From the NCBI GenBank assembly GCA_018697195.1, contig CM031871.1:639353-703352 (forward strand): a DNA stretch of 64,000 bases, written 5' to 3'. Position numbers and translations under genes: made by a program. Each line of letters starts with the position of its first letter. Positions within the stretch are counted from its first letter, which is position 1. This document shows, piece by piece, positions 35,101-43,830 of the stretch. The notes under the pieces are model-generated. The model did no database searches. It worked only from the letters and a program-made list of their open reading frames with translations, and had not been told where the DNA came from. This stretch comes from Certhia americana (Eukaryota > Chordata > Aves > Passeriformes > Certhiidae).

Positions 35101-35588
35101 TTGTTCATGTGGAGAAAGAAGAGATACCAGAGGGGATTGAGGAAGCAGTACTGCCATCCAGCGCTGCAGAGACCGTGCAGGCAGCATTTCCAGAAACCTG
35201 TGCTTCTTTACAGGAAATAAAACCTCCTGAAATTGCTGCTGCTGAAAAAGAACATCCCTCTGCACTTCTGCATACAAAACAGGAGGAAAAGGGAAAAGCA
35301 GCTGAAGAGCTTGTTGAACCTGAAATTCCCGTGTTAAGTAAACCTGTCCCAAAGTTAGCCCCATCAGAAGAACGGGCTGCACCAGAACCTGAGAAAATAT
35401 TACTTCCAGGGGAAAAAAAAGCAGGGAAAGGGGGCCATTTGGAAGAAATGGAAGAGAAATCCTCAGCTGCAGAGGAGAAGCCTATCCTTTTGCCAGAAGG
35501 GAAATCTATACTGCTGTATGGCGGGGCTGCCGCAGTCGCTATATTGGCTGTGGCAGTCGGAGTAGCACTGGTACTTAGGAAAAAGTAA
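8030..35588 (+). CDS. BCL2L13: Bcl-2-like protein 13 (Bcl-rambo), complete spliced CDS
   Basis: Joining 8030-8150, 16405-16512, 17451-17607, 19619-19688, 24110-24253 and 34779-35588 gives one open frame of 469 residues (human about 485). All junctions are GT-AG and the phases match. The protein sits in the mitochondrial outer membrane. It is reported to promote cell death when overexpressed and to act as a mitophagy receptor and fission factor. The N-terminal 200 residues hold the BCL-2-like fold: BH4 near 10-30, BH3 near 97-113, BH1 near 144-163 and BH2 near 190-204 (positions by family knowledge). Exon 7 adds an acidic, repeat-containing region with three tryptophans at 247, 262 and 276. 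The last lies in WQQV (276-279), which matches the W-x-x-I/V/L LC3-interacting motif; human has WQQI here. A hydrophobic segment at about 444-466 followed by RKK is the tail anchor. The middle of exon 7 (about 300-430) is poorly conserved compared with human. Confidence 0.96.
8151..16404 (+). other. BCL2L13: BCL2L13 intron 2
   Basis: This intron is about 8.3 kb and opens with GTAATA, ending with ttcttccag. It holds a TTTA microsatellite at about 8664-8683 and an A-rich tract at 13028-13087, and is otherwise unremarkable AT-rich sequence. I see no supported exon, RNA gene or identifiable transposon. Confidence 0.8.
16405..16512 (+). CDS. BCL2L13: BCL2L13 exon 3
   Basis: The acceptor is cttccag|GGACTC and the donor GGAAG|GTGCTC. 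In phase with exon 2 it reads GTQQQLMAPVLEKEALEKIK and on to EEELKHLDEEILE, residues 41-76. The glutamate/lysine-rich helix matches the human segment KTEIEEELKSLDKEIS; the first dozen residues are diverged. It enters and leaves in phase 1. The donor GTGCTC is weaker than the others, but the junction is fixed by the reading frame and homology. Confidence 0.92.
16513..17450 (+). other. BCL2L13: BCL2L13 intron 3
   Basis: This is a 938-bp intron between GTGCTC and the acceptor cttctctcag. I see nothing else in it. Confidence 0.85.
17451..17607 (+). CDS. BCL2L13: BCL2L13 exon 4
   Basis: It reads AFTTTGFDCHTSPVFSPANP, then ESSIEDCLSHLGEKVSQELK and EHLHKALQSLLSK, residues 77-129. It is very close to the human protein and includes the BH3-like region (HLGEKVSQELKEHLHKAL). 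It enters in phase 1 and leaves in phase 2 at AGCAA|GTGAGT. Confidence 0.95.
17608..19618 (+). other. BCL2L13: BCL2L13 intron 4
   Basis: This is a 2-kb intron, GTGAGT to ttctgcag. It contains a T14-class homopolymer near 17748-17762 and no supported exon or transposon. Confidence 0.85.
19619..19688 (+). CDS. BCL2L13: BCL2L13 exon 5
   Basis: This 70-bp exon has acceptor ttctgcag|GCCGG and donor AACAAG|GTACCA. It reads (K)PVTYQEYRERTQEAAAHAS then GWNK, up to residue 152, and matches human PVTYQAFRE...HASGWNK. It enters in phase 2 and leaves in phase 0. Confidence 0.93.
19689..24109 (+). other. BCL2L13: BCL2L13 intron 5
   Basis: This intron is about 4.4 kb. Homopolymer-rich sequence lies at about 20418-20462 (A12, C8, T12). 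An uninterrupted 128-codon minus-strand ORF at 20548-20934 is the longest open frame here and is not recognised (see findings). The rest is plain intronic sequence. Confidence 0.8.
24110..24253 (+). CDS. BCL2L13: BCL2L13 exon 6
   Basis: The acceptor is tttttgaag|GTCTTG and the donor GGATGG|GTAAGA. It reads VLVPLVLLQQFLMELTRQGQ, EPLSALVNFGVTYLEDYSAD and YIIQQGGW, residues 153-200. This is the BH1 region and the start of BH2. Both ends are phase 0. The final GGW is completed as GGWGTVF by exon 7 and closely matches human. Confidence 0.95.
24365..24600 (-). mobile_element. old CR1 LINE fragment (reverse orientation)
   Basis: The block gatgggactccacaatttcc followed by ccaggcagtctgttccag matches the reverse complement of the CR1 3' region seen elsewhere in the window (ctccctgggcagcccattcc at 61.6 kb). 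The copy is more diverged than the others, so the boundaries are approximate. Confidence 0.5.
27418..27540 (+). repeat. long polypyrimidine tract with internal repeat
   Basis: About 120 bp are almost pure C/T on the plus strand. The phrase ccccacccctttcct occurs twice, 19 bp apart, followed by short TCC/CTCCT runs. Such tracts can form triplex DNA. It lies in BCL2L13 intron 6, about 260 bp before the candidate alternative exon. Confidence 0.85.
27800..28030 (+). CDS. BCL2L13: candidate alternative terminal exon of BCL2L13
   Basis: A strong acceptor (ttttctttctctcag, AG at 27798-27799) is followed by an open frame of 60 codons in phase 0, the phase in which exon 6 ends, then TAA at 27980-27982 and AATAAA at 28008-28013. 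Splicing exon 6 to this exon would give a protein of 260 residues ending in a novel tail that begins IPTPVSSPSAFPLFEPVHQS and ends EFRPGFAF. It would lose the end of BH2, the LIR and the membrane anchor. I do not recognise the tail, and there is no obvious donor inside it. This is an inference from signal arrangement. Chance is possible, because each single signal is common in 10 kb of intron. Confidence 0.35.
29438..29600 (-). mobile_element. CR1 LINE fragment (reverse orientation)
   Basis: The plus strand has tagaatatcctgagttgga followed by agggacccacaaggatccc, and then gtgcctgagagcattgtcc and aaatgcctcttgaac, which match the reverse complement of a CR1 3' end. The right boundary is uncertain. 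Confidence 0.75.
30864..31028 (+). other. exon-like open segment in BCL2L13 intron 6
   Basis: A good acceptor (gctcttccctcag|GTGGCA) and a possible donor (TTTCTG|GTATGA) enclose 165 bp that are open in one frame. That frame contains SGWDQEWQEAEERNSSFSTT and SMLNEEKHSQVCKFPIANIT, a polar composition unlike a random frame. However, the frame is phase 1 while BCL2L13 exons 6 and 7 meet in phase 0. Read in phase 0 it hits TAA after 27 codons. So it cannot be a simple in-frame cassette. It may be a poison exon, a non-coding exon, a gene fragment or chance. Confidence 0.2.
34779..35588 (+). CDS. BCL2L13: BCL2L13 exon 7 (last coding exon)
   Basis: The acceptor is tttgtttgtag|GGAACA and the stop is TAA at 35586-35588. 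It codes residues 201-469. It opens GTVFTLESEEEEYPG, which completes BH2. It continues through DSNDIYILTSDNSGQVSPPE and two near-identical blocks SW(Q/H)(S/T)ESLPVSL, then SWQQVAMDPEEVKSLDSNGG, all very close to human. Residues from about 300 are glutamate/lysine/proline-rich and diverged. The tail reads EGKSILLYGGAAAVA and on to VALVLRKK, a typical mitochondrial outer-membrane tail anchor. SPPESP at 236-241 (one residue after GQV) is a proline-directed phosphorylation-type motif. Confidence 0.96.
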   Translation, partial: GTVFTLESEEEEYPGLIAEDSNDIYILTSDNSGQVSPPESPTVTTSWQSESLPVSLSASQSWHTESLPVSLGPESWQQVAMDPEEVKSLDSNGGGEERSENNSSNSDIVHVEKEEIPEGIEEAVLPSSAAETVQAAFPETCASLQEIKPPEIAAAEKEHPSALLHTKQEEKGKAAEELVEPEIPVLSKPVPKLAPSEERAAPEPEKILLPGEKKAGKGGHLEEMEEKSSAAEEKPILLPEGKSILLYGGAAAVAILAVAVGVALVLRKK

Positions 35589-36630
35589 GGGAGCTCTCTC
35601 GAGGAGGAAGGGGGAGAGAAGAGAGCACATCCAATTTTTGTAGTTGTGTTACCTAAAGGTTGAGCTGCCTGCTGTTTAATTGGACATTTGAGTAACTCAG
35701 CAGTGATGAGGTGAGGTTGTTCAATATGCCTCCAGCTACGGACAATCATGTTTTTAGTAGAATCGGGGCGGGGACTGGTTTTTCGTGATTAAAGTACAGG
35801 GGTATTTTTAAAAAAAAAAAAAAAAAAAAATTCTGCAAATGTAAGAACTTAAAGTGCAGGTGCTGAAGAAAGGGGTGCTCATACTGTAGGAACTGGAACA
35901 GAAAATTCCCAGGGGAAGGGGAGAACCAGCTGCTGCCAACCCCTGAAGATTTTGGCTTCTCAAGATTGACCGCTATTGCAGCTGTGCTGTCTTGTAACTT
36001 CCCGTTGCACCCCTGAGCCCCTCCTAACAAACATTAGCCAACCTGAGTCCTGTAGCGAGAGGCTGGTGTCCTTTATGTCTCAGCTTCCTCTCAGGTACAG
36101 CACTGTTCCTCATAACCTTCCAGGTTCCTCCTAAGCCCCAGTGGGACAGTGCTTATTCTTACCTCTTGGCTCACACTGGTTTTGGCCCCTAACGTTTACT
36201 GGATCCCCATCCTATGAAGATGCTGCCTCTCTATAGCTGTATTATCTCTGAGCATTCTGATATTCCTGGGGCAGAGGAGCTGCCCAGGAGGGTGGGAGGG
36301 ACACTGCTATTTGCTGGTTTGAGAATCCATTTGCTCTGCTCTTGCCCAACCCACTTTAGTGCAAACCCTTTAGTTACCAGAGGTACGAAAATTCATGCTG
36401 GACACGGTGCCATTTGGATCAGTACTCTGATATCTGGGGCATATACAGCAAAACCATGTGGAAGCAAGGCCAGTGCCTCAAGTGCAATTCAGACGTTAAA
36501 CGCTCTGCTGTCCTGTGTCACACTGCAGTCTGCATTGTCTTTCCAAATTTAAGCACAGGGTGTATTTAGTCCTAACTTGGCCTGTGACAGAATCCCAGAT
36601 AAATAAAGCAATGGATTCTAGTAACTGAGC
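35589..36630 (+). other. BCL2L13: BCL2L13 3' UTR (proximal form)
   Basis: This is non-coding sequence from the stop codon to shortly after the first good poly(A) signal. An A21 run at 35810-35830 is a likely internal priming site in cDNA data. I see no ORF of interest. Confidence 0.7.
36602..36607 (+). terminator. BCL2L13: poly(A) signal AATAAA, proximal
   Basis: AATAAA lies about 1 kb after the BCL2L13 stop. Further plus-strand AATAAA hexamers at 38084, 38154, 41787 and 41926 could support longer 3' ends. Confidence 0.6.
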
Positions 36631-39600
36631 AAAAGAGCATTAAACATGTCTATCTGCTTGTTCCTGACCTGTCCCAGAGTGCTATTCAGTGCGATTTCTT
36701 TTGCGACTGCGAATCTGTAATTAGCTAAACTTACAGATTCACAAATGATGAACTTTGGCAAAAAAAGGAAATCCCCCTCCTGCAGTGTCAACACTTCAGG
36801 TGTGTGTGGAGAGAAGCCTTTCAAGTATTGCTCTACTCCTTAGTGGGATCCAGCTGCAAGTGTTCCTCTTTCAGCACATTTTTGTGTGTCTGTCCTTGTC
36901 CATTCTGCAGCTCCGTGGACAACATCTTGGGCTTCCCAGGCATCCAGCTGTGGATGCATCTTTGAGGGATGGTGCTGGTACTGTGGCTTAGACCAGATGG
37001 AGGAAGGTGAAAAATGAAACATAAACAAGCTTATGGGAATCTTTGCAAAGCACAATGACAAGGTACTTTTATTTCTAAATAACCATATGAAGAGTACATC
37101 TCCTGATGAGCCTGTTTCTTAAGGGATCTCAGAATGAAGAGCTCTTAACATATTCTGTGTTTTAGGATATTCTTGCTGCATTTTCCTATCCCACGATGCT
37201 GGAAAGCTAGTCAGAATGTGTCAGATTCTGAGGAATTATTTTTGTGTAGGCTTTTGTGAAATGGATTTTCTAGAAAACTTACTGGATTTTGAACTCTGTG
37301 TGTGTGAAGTTGAATATTAAGAGGAAGGGTTGTGTATATACTGCCGCTGTGGACTGAACTTGGGAGCTCTGGAGTTCTGGACTATACTGCTGTTTATTGG
37401 TTGCTCTTCTTCCATATACAAAACATAACAGGTTGGCCTTATCAGAAAAAATAACCCCAAAACTTTTATCACATTGCAAAATGGAATTGACTTTTTTTTT
37501 TTTCCCCCCCATTTTCTGGTGCCCTGCTGGTACTCATTGCTGTGCTGTGTTCCCAGAAGGGGTTGCTGGGACCTCCTCATGCCACAGACACTCTGGTGTT
37601 TGCCTCCCACCTTGGCAGTTCCTTCTCCTGACCCCTTGCAGGAGCTTCCCCCACGTGCAGGAGAGGTCTCTTTGTGCTCCATCTGTTACAGACATGCAGG
37701 AACAGGGTTTTTTTCGTTTCACATTTGTTTATTAGGGAATGATACAGTCTCTGAGGTGGAAAGGGCAGCTTTGTTGCTTGGTCAGTCAGGGCAGGGTTGC
37801 TCCTCTCTGCTGCTTTGCTGATGGCTTTGGGTTCTTCTGTGGGCATGTTCTCTGTGGGAGAGAACTGTTAACCTACATGCCCTCCATACTGAAGATGATG
37901 AATCTACTTTTTTGGTACATCCCACCTCTAGCCACAGAGCAGGTCACTCTGAAACAGAGATGGATTCTAGGGACACTCTGGATAACTTGTGTCCCAGTGG
38001 GGGGAGGGTGGAGGCAGGGCTGGTGTTATTTCCTCTTTTCTGTGGATAGGGTAGTAGTGTAGAGATGGGTAGAGGACAGACAAGAATAAATCCAGGCTAG
38101 CAAGGGAAGAAGTTCCAAATTTACTGCCACAAGGAGCCCATTAGAGCATGAAATAAAAAGCATCCACACACAGCAGTGAGAAGGTGGCAGCAGTAGTAGG
38201 GAAAATAAATGACTCTGTTAGGCATTTTTGTGTTCAGGCAGAAGCCTTGAGTATCTGGTGTGTTGCTACATTTCATGGAGCATCAGTTGCACCGTATGTT
38301 TTTGTGACTTTGTCCTTTCTTTGGAATGTTCTCCTTCTGGGGTCTTTTAGATTGGGCAAGTCAGTGAGAATTTGAACTGATCACGTTCAGAAAATTACTG
38401 TGGGAGTCTCTTTTCTCTGGAACCACTCCACTAGTTAAAAAGGTCAGCTGTGGGGTTGAGTTCTGCAGAGTTTGGAGTAATGTGATCAGAGATGGGATCA
38501 CCAAAGGGTGGATAAGCTCAGATGGCAGTGTTCTTACAGACCTAAGTGAGAGGCTGCTCTGTTAAGAGGTGAGGATTAGAAAACGGAAGTTTTCTTCCCC
38601 CCTATCTTGAAGCGTATTACAGTAATCTTAAACTGCACGGTCCAATTCCCTTGAAAGGTGTGATGCAACCTCTCTTTAGTGGATCTTTCATAGCTGGCAG
38701 AGGGAAGACAGGAGCTATATATTTGCAAAAGGGCATATAGAATTACTTTCACTTGTGTTGCTCATCCCCTTCCCAGAAGTGCCTCAATATCTGTCCTCAA
38801 GTGGCCTGTACTTTAACAGAATATCTACCTTAGACCCATTCTATCTTCACTTTATCCTTAGCACATCCTGAAGCTGAGATGCTAAAACAGCAGAGGACTG
38901 GATATGTGAAAAAAGTGGGAAATACTCTTAAGGAACTGCAGCGGGCAGCATGCTCAATAAGGAGCTATCAAGGGAAGGGTTTTCAATATAAGGTGCAACT
39001 TAAATTCAACTGCGCTTAATTCTAAGTTGTTGGGCATTGTGGCTGGGAGTTGGGCAAGGACATTCTTCAGCTGGCACCGCAGGAACAAGAGGCTGAGAGC
39101 AAAGACAGAATTCCTCTGTTGCCTAAAAGCCCGAAGTGCAGATGTAGAGCCATGTCCCAGCCACGTTGCAGCTTTTGTGTGCTGAGTGGAGCCTGGTGGA
39201 CTCCTGCCTCCTGAGTCCCTTTGAGCCTCAGAAGATCCAGGCTGTGGGGCAAGTCAGTACTACAGGAATCTATCCTTGCTGTTTCTGAGGGCTTAATTTT
39301 TCACTCTGTCCGTGCTCAGTCAGCTGCAGCTCAAGGGCCAGGTGGAAGTTGCAGTGCTGAGTGGGTAAGTGTTGCTTCCAGAATCCCATTTCCTTCCTTC
39401 CCCCATAGTGTTGATCATAACTAGGCTAAAACTTTGGACTGGATTTTTAAACTAAATCAATGCTTTCTAATGGTCACAAATGAAAAGTTTAATTAGTACT
39501 AAACAAGCAAGCTGCTGAAGTTGGTCTTCTTTCATTTTAATGATTGTAGTAGATAAAACAATCTGAGGTTATAAACTTTCCCTGTATTTAATATCAGTTA

Positions 39601-39904
39601 CAGAGGTATGGCAGTACTGGCAAAGTCCTAGCAGATCTTGCTATTCTGGCAAAAAACTAGAAATGCTTCTGGCACCACAGTCGCTCATTCACTAAGCCAG
39701 AGCAAGTTCCTGTTACAGAGTGTAATTACTAGAAGCTTTTGCTGTGAAATGAGGGAGTGGGGTGGAGAGGGGCACATGGCTGGCCCAGGTGTGTGATGCC
39801 TGGGCATTAGAAAGCCCAGGGCTTCAGTAGAATGCCATATTTTAGGCTCTATTTGTGTCTGCTCATGAGCACAATGGGAGAAAGTGTTTCCCAGTGAAAA
39901 ATTC

Positions 39905-40795
39905 TTGTTTAGTATCTTTACTGATGATCTGGATGAGGGGATCGAGTTTAACATTAGCAAATTTGCAGATAACACCAGGTTGGGTGCAAATGTTGGTCTG
40001 CTGCAGGGTAGGAGGGCTCTGGGAGGCACCTGGGCAGGCTGGATTGGTAAGCTGAATCCAGTTCAAGACCAAGTACCTGGTCCTACACTTCAGGCACAAC
40101 AATCACCTGAAGCAATACATGCTGAGTGGCTGGACAGTGGTCAGGCAGGAGGAGACCTGGGGGTACGACTGACAGCAGCTGAACATGAGCCAGCAGTGTG
40201 CCCAGGTGGCCAAGAAGGCCAATGGCACCTGGCCTGGATCAGGAATGGTGTGGCCAGCAGGATCAGGGCAGTGATTCTTGCCCTGATGGTGAGGCCGCAC
40301 CTCAAGTCCTGTGTCCAGTCCTGCCCCTCAGCTTAGGAAGGATTGAGATTTTGGAGCAAATCCAGAGAAGGACAACAAGGCTGGTGAGGTGTCTAGAACA
40401 CAAATCCAACACAGAGCAGCTGAGGGAGCCAGGAGTGTTCAGCCTGGAGAGGAGGAGGCTCAGGGGAGACTTTGTCACTCTACAAGTACCTGAAAGAAGT
40501 AATCAGGTGGAGACCGGGCTCTGCTCCCAGGCAACAGCTACAGGACTGGATGACACAGCCTTAAGCTGTGCCAGGAGAGGTTTAGTTTGGACATTGGGAA
40601 GAAGTTCTTCACAGGAAGGATGATTGAACATTGGAGTGGGCTGTTCAGGGAGCTGGGAGTCACCATCCCTGGAGGTGATTGAACAGGCTAGATGTGGCAC
40701 TGAGTGCCATAGTCTGGTTGGCAAGGTGGTGTTCAGTCATAGATTGGACTTGATCTCACAGGTCTTTTCCAAACCTAGGTGATTCTGTGAAACAT
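39905..40795 (+). mobile_element. CR1 LINE, 5'-truncated, ~0.9 kb
   Basis: The sequence runs from the end of the reverse transcriptase region (tttactgatgatctggatga, then tttgcagataacaccaggtt) through gagccagcagtgtgcccagg, aagaaggccaatggcacctg and gtttagtttggacattggga to the 3' end atagattggacttgat...ccaaacctaggtgattctgtg. It is the longest CR1 copy here and has several indels and stops, so it is a dead copy. It lies in sense orientation to BCL2L13 and may be within its longest 3' UTR. Confidence 0.95.
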
Positions 40796-41925
40796 GGAGG
40801 GGTGAGGTACAATATCTGCTCTACCCATTGAGGGCAGAAGCTATGCATGACTTTAATTTGGCTTGGACTGCTTAGTTTCAGCATGAGAAAGGTTGCAAGA
40901 ACAGTATTATTTTATGTATGTACCTGTGCTTAAGAATGCAAGCTCTGTATTGCCATAAGGAAAAAAGGGGAGGGGTGTTTATAAAATTTAAGCCAGCACT
41001 ACTTGATTCATCAAGCAAGTTCTCAGGCCCAGAGGGAGCAGGGACAGCAGGGCCAGGTCTAGGCAACAGAACTCTGTTTGTGGCTGATAGAGTGAAGGTA
41101 CCTGAACCAGGACTTGGCTGGGGAACAGCACAGAAGGGTCAGTAATGTTAAGTCCAGGGGAACCACAACACAGCACTCAGCTCCACCTCCTTAAGTTAAA
41201 TGACTTTATCACTTCTTTTTCTACTTAGAGCTGACCTCTGGCTCTTGGGTAGGCTGACTTGCTTCCTCCAAGCTCGAGGTCTAGGGTCATGCTATAGAAG
41301 TGGGGGAAGCTCCCGTTGGCTTCCAGTGGAAGCTGCTTTTGATCTCCCTGCAGTATCTGCAGGTCAGGCAAGGGACAGTTGATGTGAACACAACAAATTG
41401 CAGAGGATGCATCTTGTTGCTACACCTTTAGGGGTTTTGTCCTCAGTTCTAACTTGCAGGATAAGCTTTTATTCAAGTGTAAACCTAAAAACCCACTCAG
41501 ACCAAAAGAATGTCACTTGATTTGTTAAGTAGCAAAGACTAATGGGACTGACTCTGAAGCTGTAGGTTAGGGGATCTCTTCTGCTAGGCTTCTACTGGGT
41601 GTAAGCAAATACTGACAGACTTGCAGGGATTTTGGATTCTGTTGGCAGGAAGGCTGCCTAGGGGAAGAGACCCTCGCTGGTCCTCAGGTCACCCATTATC
41701 CCAGGAACTCATCATACTGTTCCTTCCAATATGCAAGTGCAGCCCTCTTGGGGAAAATTGTCTAAAGCTTCTTGTGCTATTTGGTTAATAAAAGTGTTCC
41801 CACCTTGACAAGAACGTTCTTTCCAGCTTCATTATTCAATATTCAGTTCAAGTGAAGGGGTATGTACATTTTTTCCCTTGGCTAATGGGACACTGCTGTA
41901 AGACCATGCCCCCAGGTTGCACTTT

Positions 41926-41931
41926 AATAAA
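41926..41931 (+). terminator. BCL2L13: distal poly(A) signal AATAAA
   Basis: This is the last plus-strand AATAAA before the BID 3' region (another lies at 41787-41792). If used, BCL2L13 would have a 3' UTR of over 6 kb that includes the CR1 copy. Confidence 0.3.
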
Positions 41932-42170
41932 TGGTACAGTTTTCAAAAACAAGGTGTAAGCTACTTCTGTGCTTTCCCTCTCCCCCCTGGTTTAGTGCAG
42001 GCATCAGAAGAAAAGGTGATTCGACTGACAGGTACAAGGACAGGACCAGTGTCTACTGCTGCCAGCTGCATCATAAGCTGCGTTGAATTAGAACACAATG
42101 AGTACTTGCACAGAAAATTTTCAGGAGGAAACTGAAAGTCTGCAGCGTTGTAGCCATCAGAGATGAAATT

Positions 42171-42176
42171 TTTATT
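42171..42176 (-). terminator. BID: BID candidate poly(A) signal
   Basis: AATAAA is present on the minus strand here (TTTATT on plus), with another at 42414-42419. Either could end the BID transcript. They lie about 240-490 bp from the last plus-strand signal of BCL2L13. Confidence 0.45.
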
Positions 42177-42179
42177 TAA

Positions 42180-43815
42180 GTTAAAAAAACCCACAAAATA
42201 TTTACATTCTTGGAAAAGTCCTGAGGCAGCTGGATCACAGGTGACACATATGCCACCGTGTATGACTATGTATCAAACAACCTGAGGCCAAGTTTGTTCA
42301 ACCTGAGATGTGACTACAAGATATGCTACTTTTTCTTAGGCATACCCAGGCTGCATTCCTAAAAAGAATTGCCCTGTGCCTATCCTGCCCTTTTCTTTAG
42401 TTTTTCCATCAGTTTTATTTTTTATGCAAACACATATGTATGGTGATTGATACAGAAGTAGTGTCAGCCTTCTGGCCCCACCCCCCTCTATGACTCAGGA
42501 CTCTGCTCCCTCTTGCTGCCACCTTCTCATCAAGATAGACCTGATTCCCCCTCCCCCCCTCCCCCGATGATTCTGCTGATGAACCACCCATTCCATAGCC
42601 TGAGGCCTTCCTGGAAACAGCATTCAGCATGGCTCAGCTGCAGGAGCAGGGCTGGGAAGTGAATAACTAAAGCAAAATGCTACAGCTGCTTAGAAAAAAC
42701 ACTGAGAGGACAGGCTGTGTGCCCACTGGGCCTGTGGAGGTACAAGGCAGGCTCTGCACAAAGGCTGCTGCTGCTAGAATAAAAAAATATTGTAGAAGGA
42801 GAGAGGCAAGCACTACTCCCTACAGTGGCAGAGCTGGCAGGCAGCTCACACTACTATTACTGCTGTGCTAGTCTACAAAAGCCTATCTATGAAGCTCCGC
42901 CATCCCTTTTACACCTGTATCTGAGAAGTTAAGAGTAAATCAAGTGATCTTCATCCATCAAGGACAGTCTTCAGGACTCCAGGTGTTCTACACAGGGCTG
43001 GAGAGCTCACTCACCCAGCTAGAGGGAGAGAAACAAGAGGGGTATATTAACAGCAGCAGGGTTCTCCTGCAGGAAGCCCCTGCCCTGTGCCCGCCCAGGA
43101 GCCTGACAGCTCCAGCGTGTGACCCGGGCATCAACACTGCCACCTGCCGTGCTCCTTCCTGTGCCAGCTGTGGGGACAGCCCCGGTGCCCAGCTCCAACC
43201 ATCTCCTTGCCCTTGGTGCTACAAGCCAGCTGGGGCAGCAGCACGGGCCAGTCTCATATGGGTGACTCATTTCTGGCATAACTCAGTGCCCTGGAGCCAA
43301 ACTGAGCAAAGGGAAGGGCAGTGCCGAATGACACGGCACAGTGACACCGTGCCCAGGGTGCCAGGTGAGGCAGTGACAGCATGAGCAGGGCTCATCTGCA
43401 GGTTGCTGCTAGCACTGTCCCCAGCAAGGCTGCAGTGGAAGAGTCCCACAGGCCTGCAGCACAACTGTGTCACCTCTGCTTCAAAGGATGGGAGGATCAC
43501 AGCCCTACCTGCTCAAATCTCATTCTCAAGGACCACTGAGTCTTTAACATTAGTGTGTGCAGCCTCTCCCCTCCCCAGACTCATTAGTTACTGAAGCTGG
43601 AGCTCCTAGCCTGGCTTGCCTGCAAGCTGCATAGCCTCCCCACCTCAGAGAACAAGAATGGATTTGACCATTTCTCATTGTTCCTCTGCTACTGTTAATT
43701 CTCAGGAGCAATTCCTTTCCCCTTCCAGTTCTCCCAGGCTCTGGGGAGGTGAGGAGGACAGGAGCAGAGACCTGAGAGTCAAGACATTGGGGAAATGCAG
43801 CCAATAGAGCTCAGG
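42180..43815 (-). other. BID: probable BID 3' UTR
   Basis: This is non-coding sequence between the candidate terminal BID exon and the minus-strand poly(A) signals. It contains a G-rich minus-strand run (42546-42565: G5-A-G7-A-G5). Short open frames here are GC-rich chance frames. Confidence 0.4.
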
Positions 43816-43830
43816 TCAAGCCTTCCTTCC
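43816..43830 (-). CDS. BID: candidate terminal coding exon of BID
   Basis: The preceding exon ends in phase 0 at GAAATG|GTGAGTG, so a downstream exon must finish the protein. The best acceptor by eye on the minus strand is attctctttttccctcag (AG at 43832-43831). It is followed by GGA AGG AAG GCT TGA, giving a C-terminus GRKA after ...NYIAEM. Human BID has six residues at this point (ARNGMD), so a short ending fits, but the residues do not match. Other phase-0 acceptors with early stops exist near 43036 and 42699. Confidence 0.3.
   Translation of the reverse strand, partial: GRKA

Larger units (their letters stand above)
36630..42165. other. region between convergent BCL2L13 and BID 3' ends
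   Basis: This region is either distal BCL2L13 3' UTR or intergenic. It holds a long CR1 copy (39905-40795), a T12C8 homopolymer at 37490-37510 and plus-strand AATAAA hexamers near 38084, 38154, 41787 and 41926. I see no convincing coding exon on either strand. Confidence 0.6.

Noticed and set aside
35105..35749. 214-codon minus-strand ORF
   Set aside because: Shadow frame antisense to BCL2L13 exon 7.
39884..40623. ORFs of 141-150 codons at 39.9-40.6 kb
   Set aside because: Broken frames inside the dead CR1 element, not host genes.
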